DNA of 9,832 nucleotides, taken from contig DHXR01000004.1 of NCBI GenBank assembly GCA_002413785.1, positions 1 to 9,832 of the forward strand, written 5' to 3'. Source of the stretch: Mucilaginibacter sp. UBA5151. Lineage in GTDB: Bacteria > Bacteroidota > Bacteroidia > Sphingobacteriales > Sphingobacteriaceae. Below the pieces are notes generated by a model. That model did no database searches, was not told where the DNA came from, and saw only the letters and a program-made list of their open reading frames with translations. Of the stretch, positions 1 through 6,093 are shown in pieces (positions within the stretch are counted from its first letter, which is position 1; the number at the start of each line of letters is the position of its first letter). The position numbers and the translations under genes are program-made.

Positions 1-1590
1 TTCGTTAAAAAAGTAATTGGAGGCAAACCGTGAACCGTAGCTTAATATCTTACCTTTTTTAGGAAAAAAATTGCGCAGCACTATAGGGCTTAGCTTTACA
101 TAGCCTGTTCTTGGTACATAACCTACAGCTGCATTATAATTTTTACCCACATACTCTTCCTGCAGGTACAATGTCCAGTATTTGCTCATGTACTGCAGGT
201 GATCGGCCAATACAAAATCACGACCCTTAACGCCTGGTGAGAATGATTTTAACCCCAGTAATTTACCCGTCCACGAATTACTATTGGAGGCCAGGTTAAA
301 TTCCATGCCCACGTTACGGTTATAATTTACCGGCACGCCATTTGCCGGAGGCGCCGGTCCGGTGATGTCTTTATCCACAAACATAAAGCCGATGTTCGAG
401 CGGTCCAGCACGCGTCTTTGTAAGGTAACCACGCCATAATTCGCTGCCGCCGGGTCGTTTGCAGCTGAATTACCTGTCTGGATATCCATTATCCCAACAC
501 GCCAATCCTTATTCAGTTTGCCGGTCAGCCTTGCGCCAAAATCGATAGGCTGGTTTAGCCCTATGCGCCGGGAAAAGAAGGGACTGATATCTGAGTATCC
601 GAAGTTTGAAAACAAGTCGCCATTCTCCATAAAAAACTGGCGTTTCTCAGGAAAGAATAATTCATACCGGTTAAGGTTGATCACCTGCTGGTCAACATCT
701 ACCTGTGAAAAGTCCGGGTTTACCGTCACATCAAGGTTGAGTGATGGCGTTACCGAAACTTTGGCATCACCACCAGCCTCCGTGCGAAATTCGGCGGGCC
801 TATGGTTTTGATAATCTTTTGACACTCCGGCAAGCAAGTAAGGTATGATGGAAATATTACTGGTTGCAGCAGGTGGTTGCTCATCCCAAACCAATGTGCC
901 GGTATAGGCAAGGGATGCAGTAGGGAATTGCCGTGGAACAGGTGCCCAGCTTGATTTTTCGGCCCCTTTCAGATCGTTCCTGCTAAAATTTATACCCCAT
1001 TCCTTTATCCCTTTTTTATAGCGGATACTTTTAAAGGGAATGGCTGCTTCAAATACCCATTTATTTGGATAGTTTTTTACAGCAGATGTCCATTTGTTGT
1101 CCCAGTTCAGGTCTACATTGCCGCCTGAATACATGCTGCCGTCCCATTGCGCGCCGGCCGCGTTGGCACCAAAGGTAAAACCATCGGTACGGGCGTCAAA
1201 AGGATCAATAAAAAAAATGAAGTTGTCATTTTTCTGAAAATTAAAATCCCGCTTCAGCGATTCCACCATGTATGGCCCCGGGATATTGGTATAACAAACC
1301 GCCAGGATATAGAGGTTATCATCATCATAGGTCATGCGCACCACGGTAGGCACTTTTGCCAGGCTGGTGTCCATTGGCAATACCATATGAAAATCAACTG
1401 CCGAGTCGGCTTGCATCCAGGCAGGGTCATTGATTAAGCCGTCAATAGCTATGGCCGAGACTGCTCTGCGGATATGATACCGGTATCCGGCGTTCTGTTT
1501 TTGTGCAATTGCTGAATAACTAAATATACAGCAGGCTATAAACACACAAATAGCTTTTCTTATAGGTAACAAATAGGTGGAATTCAACAC
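1..1590 (-). CDS. DUF5916 / CBM9-like domain secreted protein, 5' part (runs off the left edge)
   Basis: Translating the minus strand from 1590 to the window edge gives 530 uninterrupted codons, still open at position 1, so only the N-terminal part is present. Residues about 9-29 form a signal peptide (IRK, a hydrophobic run, cleavage likely after AIA before Q30). Residues about 40-215 resemble the CBM9-like beta-sandwich that begins this family (IDGLINDPAW, later WVFEAAIPFKSI). Around residues 290-325 comes the DUF5916 hallmark: NPDFSQVDVDQ, then LNRYELFFPEKRQFF and MENGDLF. Family members are usually well over 700 residues, so the missing part is probably the rest of the C-terminal region, often predicted as an outer-membrane barrel-like domain. 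The biochemical role is not established; the protein should act at the cell envelope. No ATG precedes the signal peptide. The start is taken as GTG 1590-1588; TTG at 1587 or 1575 would also keep the signal peptide. An in-frame TAA lies upstream. A terminator separates it from the NIPSNAP gene, so it is probably transcribed independently. Confidence 0.88.
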   Translation of the reverse strand, partial: MLNSTYLLPIRKAICVFIACCIFSYSAIAQKQNAGYRYHIRRAVSAIAIDGLINDPAWMQADSAVDFHMVLPMDTSLAKVPTVVRMTYDDDNLYILAVCYTNIPGPYMVESLKRDFNFQKNDNFIFFIDPFDARTDGFTFGANAAGAQWDGSMYSGGNVDLNWDNKWTSAVKNYPNKWVFEAAIPFKSIRYKKGIKEWGINFSRNDLKGAEKSSWAPVPRQFPTASLAYTGTLVWDEQPPAATSNISIIPYLLAGVSKDYQNHRPAEFRTEAGGDAKVSVTPSLNLDVTVNPDFSQVDVDQQVINLNRYELFFPEKRQFFMENGDLFSNFGYSDISPFFSRRIGLNQPIDFGARLTGKLNKDWRVGIMDIQTGNSAANDPAAANYGVVTLQRRVLDRSNIGFMFVDKDITGPAPPANGVPVNYNRNVGMEFNLASNSNSWTGKLLGLKSFSPGVKGRDFVLADHLQYMSKYWTLYLQEEYVGKNYNAAVGYVPRTGYVKLSPIVLRNFFPKKGKILSYGSRFASNYFFNE

Positions 1591-1627
1591 AATTATATAA
1601 TTCAGGGTACTATTTTACGGTATAAGA

Positions 1628-1668
1628 AAGGCCTCGCTACTGTATTAAAAAAGCAGCAGCGAGACCTT
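1628..1668 (-). terminator. Rho-independent terminator downstream of the NIPSNAP gene
   Basis: On the minus strand the arms at 1668-1658 (AAGGTCTCGCT) and 1638-1628 (AGCGAGGCCTT) pair over 11 bp with one G-T wobble. After a one-base mismatch the pairing continues for three more base pairs (CTG/CAG). The minus-strand sequence after the stem is TTTCTTATA, a short T-rich tract. It lies about 75 bp past the NIPSNAP stop codon and just before the DUF5916 gene, the right place to end transcripts arriving from the NIPSNAP gene. No T-tract follows the stem on the plus strand. Confidence 0.6.
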
Positions 1669-1719
1669 AGTGAATCTGAAATACAGCATTATACTCTCTT
1701 TTTTTTCATCCGTTCAAAT

Positions 1720-1737
1720 GGCCTTGGGCCTAAGGCC
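1720..1737. repeat. Small GGCCTT/AAGGCC hairpin just past the NIPSNAP stop
   Basis: A 6-bp perfect inverted repeat, GGCCTT (1720-1725) and AAGGCC (1732-1737), encloses a 6-nt loop eight bases beyond the NIPSNAP stop. It has no T-run directly after it. It may stabilise the mRNA end or be chance; the stronger hairpin at 1628-1668 is the better terminator. Confidence 0.3.
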
Positions 1738-1744
1738 TTATTTA

Positions 1745-2563
1745 TCAGAAGTCCGAATATTCAGTTGGATACAGAAACATAATATCTGCTTTTGAAATAT
1801 TATTCTGGTACTCCGGAGCTGACGAAAGAGATTTCCACTCCGCACTTTTTGAAAATGCATCCCAATGCTTATCCCTGTCTTGTTTGTTGTTAAAGGTTGT
1901 CATATACATCAGGTTGGGCATCCGGCTACCGGCCAAAACTTCGGCATAAAAAACGGCATTAAAGTCCAGTTTTGTAAATAGTCCCACTTCGTTCCCATCA
2001 TTAAACATCTTTACTTTACTAATATAATATTTTTCAGTAGGACCCTCATAGCTGCGCAGTTCATAAACCCTGTCAGCTTTTTTCCCTGTAAGTTTCGGAA
2101 CCGCTGGGGAAAGCATTTTAGGGAATGCCCTTAATACAATCGTTTCAATCCGGCTATAGGGAACATCATTATAAGCGGCATCGAGATAATCCTTACCATC
2201 CGCACCAAATTGCGCGTCACTGAATACCTTCTGGTCGGTGGCCTCCAATTGACTTAATGATTTATATGGAATTAATACATAAACCCGTTTGTCGGCAGTA
2301 TCCAGCTCAACCGGTTTAAATACCCCTACATTTTTGACGCCGGCACGGTGGAGGGCAGGCAAATAAGCATGCTCTAAATAATTGTCCAGCCGTTCTTCCT
2401 GCACTTTGGTTTTTAAATGATATATCTTCAGCTGGTAATAGTATTTATCGGCTGCGTTAGCAAAACTTACTAACGAAAAATTTAACAGAAATAATAGTAA
2501 TCCGATGGAAAAAAAGGTTGTTTTGTTTGTAAACGATCTCATATTTAAATTTATTTGGTTCAT
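1745..2563 (-). CDS. Secreted NIPSNAP family protein
   Basis: The 272-aa product starts with a signal peptide: residues 8-37 have a basic start (MRSFTNK), a hydrophobic core (FFSIGLLLFLLNFSLVSF) and likely cleavage after ANA-37. The mature protein has two ferredoxin-like NIPSNAP modules. The first spans about 40-145 (YYYQLKIYHLK, then HAYLPALHRAGVKNVGVF). The clearer second spans about 165-248 (VYELRSYEGP, FNDGNEVGLFTKL, YMTTFNN, then HWDAFSKSAEWKSL). Members of this dimeric alpha/beta-barrel superfamily are common in Bacteroidota, usually as exported proteins of unknown substrate; no catalytic residue can be named from sequence. Two starts are possible, M1 (2563) and M8 (2542); M8 gives a more compact signal peptide. 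The gene lies 103 bp downstream of the aldo/keto reductase on the same strand, with a promoter candidate and an inverted repeat in between, so it may be co-transcribed, separately controlled, or both. Confidence 0.88.
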   Translation of the reverse strand: MNQINLNMRSFTNKTTFFSIGLLLFLLNFSLVSFANAADKYYYQLKIYHLKTKVQEERLDNYLEHAYLPALHRAGVKNVGVFKPVELDTADKRVYVLIPYKSLSQLEATDQKVFSDAQFGADGKDYLDAAYNDVPYSRIETIVLRAFPKMLSPAVPKLTGKKADRVYELRSYEGPTEKYYISKVKMFNDGNEVGLFTKLDFNAVFYAEVLAGSRMPNLMYMTTFNNKQDRDKHWDAFSKSAEWKSLSSAPEYQNNISKADIMFLYPTEYSDF

Positions 2564-2572
2564 TGGTGGTTA

Positions 2573-2611
2573 ATACTTTTGATCATTAGTCAGCCTGATT
2601 GTCAAAAGTAT
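2573..2611. repeat. 10-bp perfect inverted repeat upstream of the NIPSNAP gene
   Basis: ATACTTTTGA (2573-2582) and TCAAAAGTAT (2602-2611) are exact reverse complements separated by 19 nt. Each arm contains TACTTTTG, which fits the Bacteroidota -7 consensus TAnnTTTG, so the repeat presents that box on both strands. There is no T-tract after the stem, which argues against a simple terminator. It could be an operator for a dimeric regulator or a 5'-UTR hairpin. Confidence 0.5.
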
Positions 2612-2637
2612 CGCGTGAGCTTTAAAGGCTATTCAAA
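2603..2637 (-). promoter_or_regulatory. Candidate Bacteroidota-type promoter for the NIPSNAP gene
   Basis: On the minus strand TTTG (complement of 2634-2637) is followed after 23 nt by TACTTTTG (complement of 2603-2610), an exact match to the -7 consensus TAnnTTTG. The spacing is at the long end of the accepted range. Transcription would begin near 2597, about 34 bp upstream of the M1 codon. The -7 box lies inside one arm of the 10-bp inverted repeat, so a protein bound there would block the promoter. Confidence 0.4.
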
Positions 2638-2666
2638 TTTTTATTAAATCATTCTTTACTGAAGGC

Positions 2667-3662
2667 TTATGGCACTAATTCCAGATTACCAAGGTGCCCG
2701 GAAATAATTTCTATTTCTTCTTTGCTTAATCTGCTATCCATTGCTTTTGCATTTTCTATCGCCTGTTCACCGTTTCTGGCGCCGACCAGTGCAATAGTAA
2801 TCCCCGGCTGTTCAAGTGTCCATAAAATAACCAGCTGGCCGAGTGTCAGGTGCTTTTGATCAGCAACAGGTTTAATCAGGTTCAGGAATTCATTAGTGCG
2901 TTTTAAATTTTCATCTTTAAAAAATGATACATTCTGACGGTGATCTCCATTCGCAAATTCATGCCCGGGTTTCATTTTGCCGGTTAACAATCCCCGTTCC
3001 AATGGGCTGTAAGCCAATATTGATTTTTCATTTTCCAGGCAATAGGAGACCAGCTCTTTTTCAATGGAACGTTTTACCATACTGTAAGGGACCTGGTTGG
3101 AGGCCAGCTTAATAGACTTTTCGGCTTCTGTCATTTGGCCTGCATCATAGTTACATACCCCGGCGTACCGAACTTTCCCTTGTTCAATTAACCTCAGGAC
3201 GGCTTCCATGCTTTCTCCTATCGGTGTCGTTGAATCTGGCCAGTGTATCTGGTACAAATCAATGTAATCGGTGCCTAACCTTTTCAGACTATCTTCGCAC
3301 TCTTTAATGATACTTTCCTTTCCCGCATATTTATAAATATCAATATCATTCCCATCGTTGTTTTTACTGCTAAAGGCAAAGTCTCCTTTTTTAAGATCCC
3401 ACCTCATACCGTATTTGGTCAGTATTTGAAACTGGTCACGCGGTATGCCTTTAAAAGCTTCTCCTACAATTTCTTCACTGGTCCCCTGTCCGTAAATAGG
3501 GGCAGTGTCAATTGAAGTTACTCCTAACGAATAGGAAGCCCTGATAGCTTCTATAGCTTCCTGTCGTTTTGTGCCACCCCACATCCAACCTCCGGCTGCC
3601 CACGCACCAAAGGTCACCTCTGAAAGCTCCAGGTCGGTATTCCCTAATTTTCGGTATCTCAT
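2667..3662 (-). CDS. Aldo/keto reductase (NADPH-dependent oxidoreductase)
   Basis: This full-length 331-aa (alpha/beta)8 TIM-barrel enzyme would reduce aldehydes or ketones to alcohols with NADPH in the cytoplasm. The catalytic tetrad is intact: Asp52 and Tyr57 (SIDTAPIYGQG), Lys83 (ILTKYG) and His140 (YQIHWPD). Cofactor-binding signatures are SPLERGLLTG at 219-228 and ALVGARN at 291-297. The length and the PIYGQGTSEE, KRLGTDYIDLYQIHWPD pattern match bacterial reductases of the YhdN/general-stress type; the true substrate cannot be read from sequence. The ATG at 3662 is preceded by an A/T-rich stretch without a Shine-Dalgarno sequence, as usual in this phylum. It is divergent from the HxlR regulator at 3817, with 154 bp between them. 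That arrangement suggests the regulator controls this gene in response to oxidants or reactive electrophiles. The NIPSNAP gene follows in the same orientation. Confidence 0.93.
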   Translation of the reverse strand: MRYRKLGNTDLELSEVTFGAWAAGGWMWGGTKRQEAIEAIRASYSLGVTSIDTAPIYGQGTSEEIVGEAFKGIPRDQFQILTKYGMRWDLKKGDFAFSSKNNDGNDIDIYKYAGKESIIKECEDSLKRLGTDYIDLYQIHWPDSTTPIGESMEAVLRLIEQGKVRYAGVCNYDAGQMTEAEKSIKLASNQVPYSMVKRSIEKELVSYCLENEKSILAYSPLERGLLTGKMKPGHEFANGDHRQNVSFFKDENLKRTNEFLNLIKPVADQKHLTLGQLVILWTLEQPGITIALVGARNGEQAIENAKAMDSRLSKEEIEIISGHLGNLELVP

Positions 3663-3766
3663 TCTATTGTTATATTTAAATACATTTTTGCTTATTGGTT
3701 ATAATAAAATAACTTTACATAAAAATTGTATTGCTGTAACAGGCGCAAAGGAACAACTAATCGTCT

Positions 3767-3805
3767 TTTGCATCAATAGCTTACCAAGTAATTAGTTCCT
3801 AATTA
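3767..3805 (+). promoter_or_regulatory. HxlR upstream region: palindromic operator candidate over a weak promoter
   Basis: TAATTAG (3789-3795) and CTAATTA (3799-3805) form a perfect 7-bp inverted repeat around TTC, ending 11 bp before the HxlR start codon. A second small palindrome, TTACCAAGTAA (3781-3791), overlaps its left end. TTTG at 3767-3770 lies 18 nt upstream of TAATTAGT (3789-3796), a poor match to the TAnnTTTG box, so the palindrome would cover the promoter. HxlR-family dimers bind such short palindromes and often regulate themselves and the divergent gene. The binding itself is inferred. Confidence 0.4.
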
Positions 3806-3816
3806 AAAAGTTAGCC

Positions 3817-4170
3817 ATGTCGGAAAGAAAGCTGAGCTCCACCAATTATCATAATCAATCCTTTTTGGAAGAAAAGTGCGCACTCAACGAGTTAATTAAT
3901 TTATTAAGTAAAAGGTGGATGACCGATGTGCTGTTTGGCATTGAAGAAGGTAATAATCGTTTTACCTGTTTAAAAGAAAGTTTGGAGCATATCAGTGATC
4001 ATATTCTTGCTGACCGGTTAAAATTTCTTGAACAGCATGAATTAATTGATAAAAATCATACACCAGGAAATCCTCCGCGAACAGAATATGCTTTGACAAA
4101 CAAGGGAGCAGAACTAAGCAGTTTGCTGGACGGGTTATGCCACTTTGCAGAAAACAAAATGCAATTCTAA
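3817..4170 (+). CDS. HxlR-family winged helix-turn-helix transcriptional regulator
   Basis: This 117-aa protein is almost entirely one HxlR (MarR-superfamily) DNA-binding domain, the usual size for the family. The family pattern is clear: CALNELINLLSKRW (21-34), the RFTCLKESLEHIS segment leading into the recognition helix (48-60), LADRLKFLEQHELIDK (64-79) and the wing ending in RTEYALTNKGAEL (88-100). Cys21 is at the N-terminal position where redox-sensing members such as YodB carry their reactive cysteine; Cys51 and Cys108 are also present. Sensing of quinones, aldehydes or thiol oxidants is thus plausible but not shown. The divergent aldo/keto reductase is the obvious target, and the palindrome at 3789-3805 a candidate operator. 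The ATG at 3817 has an A-rich leader and no Shine-Dalgarno sequence. Confidence 0.92.
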   Translation: MSERKLSSTNYHNQSFLEEKCALNELINLLSKRWMTDVLFGIEEGNNRFTCLKESLEHISDHILADRLKFLEQHELIDKNHTPGNPPRTEYALTNKGAELSSLLDGLCHFAENKMQF

Positions 4171-4459
4171 TATTGGTAACTAATCATAAAGATATCCCTT
4201 ACCTTGCAGGAATTTTTGTTTAAATAAAGAAGACTTTAAAGCTTTATAATACCCCATCTAATTTTTGACCTTGTTTTTCAATGTGCCGGGTAAAAAAGCA
4301 CTAAAGATTCTGAAGAATTATTTCAGCTTCACTTACAAGTTATTAAAATGTTTGTGCTGGCGTAAGGCAGCGGTATAAATGTTGTGATTAATCCTACTAA
4401 TATTCAAGACATGAGATAACTTTGATTTGCAGGATTTTGTATGGTTTTCATATTGAATT

Positions 4460-4500
4460 TGGCGGAGAGAGAGGGGCTCCAATCGAACACCTCATCCCCT
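4460..4500 (-). other. tRNA-Ser 3'-end-like fragment (possible attachment-site remnant)
   Basis: Read on the minus strand, the segment contains TTCGATT (T-loop-like) and ends in CCCCTCTCTCTCCGCCA, very like the acceptor tail plus CCA of bacterial tRNA-Ser genes. No upstream part of a tRNA (acceptor 5' strand, D arm, anticodon arm) is recognisable, and the T stem does not pair correctly. It is therefore not a functional tRNA. Integrative elements often leave such 3'-end duplicates at their attachment sites, but chance similarity of a CT-rich run is a real alternative. Confidence 0.25.
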
Positions 4501-4544
4501 TATTGACGTTTTTTGATGGTTTAAAGATACGATGAATATATACA

Positions 4545-4588
4545 AAATAATGGCGGACATTAGTAAAAATTGGTATTTGCCATTATTT
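4545..4588 (-). terminator. Strong hairpin downstream of the zeta-like operon, probable terminator
   Basis: AAATAATGGC (4545-4554) and GCCATTATTT (4579-4588) are a perfect 10-bp inverted repeat around a 24-nt loop, about 52 bp past the toxin stop. On the minus strand the second arm runs into TTTTGTATATATTC, a T-rich tail suited to Rho-independent termination. On the plus strand the tail ATTATAC is less suitable, although some two-way function is possible. The stem is A/T-rich, so strength is uncertain. Confidence 0.45.
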
Positions 4589-4639
4589 ATTATACCTGAT
4601 GGGATCAATTGATTTACAAACGTTGCCCCCCTTTAAATT

Positions 4640-5320
4640 TCAGGCTTTTTTTTCTTTCTTCATTGTCAATTTCTGCGATTCCAGAAAAGGAACCAGGTTT
4701 GTGGCAATGGCAGGCAGGCCGTTTTTAATCCATTGCTTTTTCAATGTCTGTTCTTTCGCTAAGATAATCTGGTTGTCTTCTATTTTTACAAGCAAAGCGG
4801 GGGCGATCATCCCGTCATATAATTCAATGACCTTGAAAGTATCTTTATAATCATTAATATATTTCAGGTTCATTTCATAAACCCCTTTGATCGTTCTCGC
4901 ATCTACATGATGCCCACCCTCCCTTACCCGTTGCTCAACCCGGAATTTGCAGGCCCTGACGTTATCCAAACATAAATAATTCAGTTGCACCTGGTAGCCG
5001 TTCCTTTCAAACCGGTCGATATATTTCCAATAGTCGGGATGCGATAAAGGTGTTTCTAATACAAAATGTGTTTTAGCGGCAATGGCTTTGTCCATCGCCA
5101 TTTCCAGGCGGGCTTCCATCAGACGGGTTGCCTTAGCTGTCAACTCATCAGGGGAAAGGGGATCAGACCGTAATTCCTGTTCAAATGACATTCTTGTTTT
5201 GTCGCGGTCAAACGAGGTAATCCCTTCAAACGCCTCCGGCAGCAGAGAGTTTATATACGTTGACTTCCCGGCACCGTTCGGCCCTGAAACAACGAGTAAC
5301 GTTGGCTTAGAATAGTCCAT
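4640..5320 (-). CDS. Zeta-toxin-like P-loop kinase
   Basis: The 226-aa protein begins with a P-loop, LLVVSGPNGAGKSTYI, with Walker A GPNGAGKST at 13-21. FDRDKTR follows at 37-43 (acidic residues at the zeta catalytic/substrate position), then FVLETPLS at 86-93 (substrate-side Glu89-Thr90) and RVEQRVREGGHHVDARTI at 127-144, whose arginines correspond to the lid/ATP-contacting region. This order is typical of the zeta/PezT-like group; characterised members phosphorylate UDP-N-acetylglucosamine or related nucleotide sugars and block wall synthesis. The substrate here is unknown. The C-terminus (190-226) is Lys-rich (KKEKKA end). The start at 5320 lies inside the upstream 89-aa gene, overlapping by 14 bp in another frame, which indicates translational coupling as in toxin-antitoxin operons. 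It could instead be a non-toxic zeta-like kinase. Confidence 0.82.
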   Translation of the reverse strand: MDYSKPTLLVVSGPNGAGKSTYINSLLPEAFEGITSFDRDKTRMSFEQELRSDPLSPDELTAKATRLMEARLEMAMDKAIAAKTHFVLETPLSHPDYWKYIDRFERNGYQVQLNYLCLDNVRACKFRVEQRVREGGHHVDARTIKGVYEMNLKYINDYKDTFKVIELYDGMIAPALLVKIEDNQIILAKEQTLKKQWIKNGLPAIATNLVPFLESQKLTMKKEKKA

Positions 5321-5576
5321 TTTTTAACCGGAAATCAACGACTTCCGCTCTGGTTAAATTCCTGACCAGTTTGGATTTCAGATCGGCGCCATCCTCTATG
5401 ATTTCCTGTATTTCGATATGTCCGTCCGGAAATTCCCGGTAAGCCTGACCTTCCGGCAAATCTTCAGAAAGGATCAGGAAGGGCAGATTATTGTTCAGGT
5501 TTCTTTGTCTTAAAGCCCTGGTCACTTCCGAAACCCTTTTATCCTGTAAAGCTATTTCTGTTTCAAACGCTGTCAT
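5307..5576 (-). CDS. Small protein coupled to the zeta-like kinase, candidate antitoxin
   Basis: This 89-aa acidic protein has a helical N-terminus (residues 3-28), the central segment LPFLILSEDLPEGQAYREFPDGHIEIQE (31-58, split by a likely beta hairpin around FPDGH) and a C-terminal LTRAEVVDFRLKNGLF tail. It shows no similarity I can recognise to epsilon or PezA antitoxins and no helix-turn-helix. Small genes of this type are common directly upstream of zeta-like genes in Bacteroidota, so antitoxin is the best contextual call. Its stop lies 14 bp inside the kinase gene. The ATG at 5576 follows a short A/T-rich leader, and a palindromic promoter region precedes it. The function is inferred from position, size and overlap alone. 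Confidence 0.65.
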   Translation of the reverse strand: MTAFETEIALQDKRVSEVTRALRQRNLNNNLPFLILSEDLPEGQAYREFPDGHIEIQEIIEDGADLKSKLVRNLTRAEVVDFRLKNGLF

Positions 5577-5611
5577 ATATAATCTTTTTGTACGATTGTA
5601 TGATGAATTAT

Positions 5612-5627
5612 CAAAGTATAAATATAC
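5612..5627 (-). promoter_or_regulatory. Promoter/operator candidate of the toxin-antitoxin-like operon
   Basis: On the minus strand TATACTTTG (complement of 5612-5620) resembles the -7 box TAnnTTTG with one extra base, about 36 bp upstream of the start codon. It overlaps the inverted repeat GTATA-AA-TATAC (5616-5627). No good TTTG at the -33 position was found. An operator over the promoter would fit the autoregulation usual for toxin-antitoxin operons, but the small protein lacks an obvious DNA-binding fold. Confidence 0.3.
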
Positions 5628-5640
5628 GTAAAATCGCCGG

Positions 5641-5906
5641 GTTTAGCAAATACCCCACCGGATGTATTCCATTTGTGGGGGCATCAGGAAACCTTTATCC
5701 ACTTTGAAAATTTGCCCCTTAGACGGGTATGTGTACTTTTTTTGCTTTTTTCACCCGCCCTTGTTGAAGCGGATTAAATATTCATAAAAAGTCAGTTATC
5801 AGTGGCCAAAGGTTCCATCCGCTTTAAAGCAGGAAACAGGTTTTTCCAAAAATCAGCACCATGACAATTTTTACAAGATAAGGGCCTTCCTGGACATTCC
5901 AGAGTC
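5641..5906. other. Non-coding stretch between the TA promoter and the left inverted repeat
   Basis: No gene is supported here. A hairpin CCCCAC (5653-5658)/GTGGGG (5675-5680) with a 16-nt loop is visible, and GCTTTAAAGC at 5821-5830 is a perfect palindrome. On the plus strand TTTG (5711-5714), 19 nt, then TACTTTTT (5734-5741) resembles a Bacteroidota promoter pointing into the repeat at 5907-6060, but it lies in a T-rich run and may be chance. Read in three frames, the stretch is broken by stops. Confidence 0.4.
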
Positions 5907-6060
5907 ATTGACCGCCTCGTTCCAGAATAGCAAACAGTTAATTCCGTAACACTTTGACCATATTAAAATATTGATTATTAACTGCGATTTTCCTAATTGC
6001 TTACACAACGCGGTGCTCCAAAGCGCACGGAATAGCCTGGTCAGGCGTCCCGGAATATCC
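5907..6060 (+). repeat. Left 154-bp inverted repeat flanking the metallophosphoesterase-STAND gene
   Basis: Aligned by eye with the reverse complement of 9303-9456, this segment matches at 108 of 154 positions (70%) with no gap. Best-kept blocks are ATTGACC at the outer end, AATTCCGT.ACACTTT.ACCAT.TTAA in the middle, CGGTGCTC, and CCGGAATATCC at the inner end. Weaker similarity continues outward to about 5877 (GATAAGG). Taking either reading as coding, mismatches fall about evenly on codon positions (17, 16 and 13 for one frame), so the repeat evolves as non-coding DNA. ATTCCG (5941) and CGGAAT (6051) inside the repeat are complementary and kept in both copies. The inner end is 34 bp from the stop of the enclosed gene. 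Confidence 0.75.
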
Positions 6061-6093
6061 ATGATGATTAGGAAATTAATCTTATGTCAACCT

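Larger units (their letters stand above)
4171..4639. other. Gene-free 469-bp stretch between the HxlR gene and the zeta-like toxin
   Basis: No convincing coding sequence was seen on either strand. It separates two genes that converge here. Two items stand out and are listed separately: a tRNA-Ser-like tail at 4460-4500 (minus strand) and a strong hairpin at 4545-4588. TGGCGGA occurs twice (4460-4466 and 4551-4557). The change from the metabolic genes on the left to toxin and STAND genes on the right happens here, so it is a plausible junction of acquired DNA. Confidence 0.5.

Noticed and set aside
518..1437. Plus-strand open frames of 96-97 codons within 518-1437
   Set aside because: They are antisense shadows of the DUF5916 gene, whose minus-strand frame is uninterrupted and carries clear family motifs.
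1588..1600. TATAATTG as a promoter -7 box for the DUF5916 gene
   Set aside because: It overlaps the proposed start codon, so transcription would begin inside the coding region; no suitable TTTG partner was seen.
3571..3795. 74-codon plus-strand open frame at the start of the reductase
   Set aside because: It is antisense to the reductase N-terminus and then runs through the regulatory gap; no domain or start signal supports it.
4175..4203. GGTAA/TTACC pair just after the HxlR stop as a terminator
   Set aside because: Only 5 bp of A/T-rich pairing around a 19-nt loop, with no T-tract directly after it.
4460..4535. Functional tRNA gene on the minus strand
   Set aside because: Only a tail-like 3' end is present; there is no acceptor 5' strand, D arm or anticodon arm upstream, and the T stem does not pair.
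5871..6062. 63-codon minus-strand open frame
   Set aside because: It runs antisense through the left inverted repeat. The matching strand of the right repeat contains stops in this reading, and differences between the repeats show no codon-phase bias.
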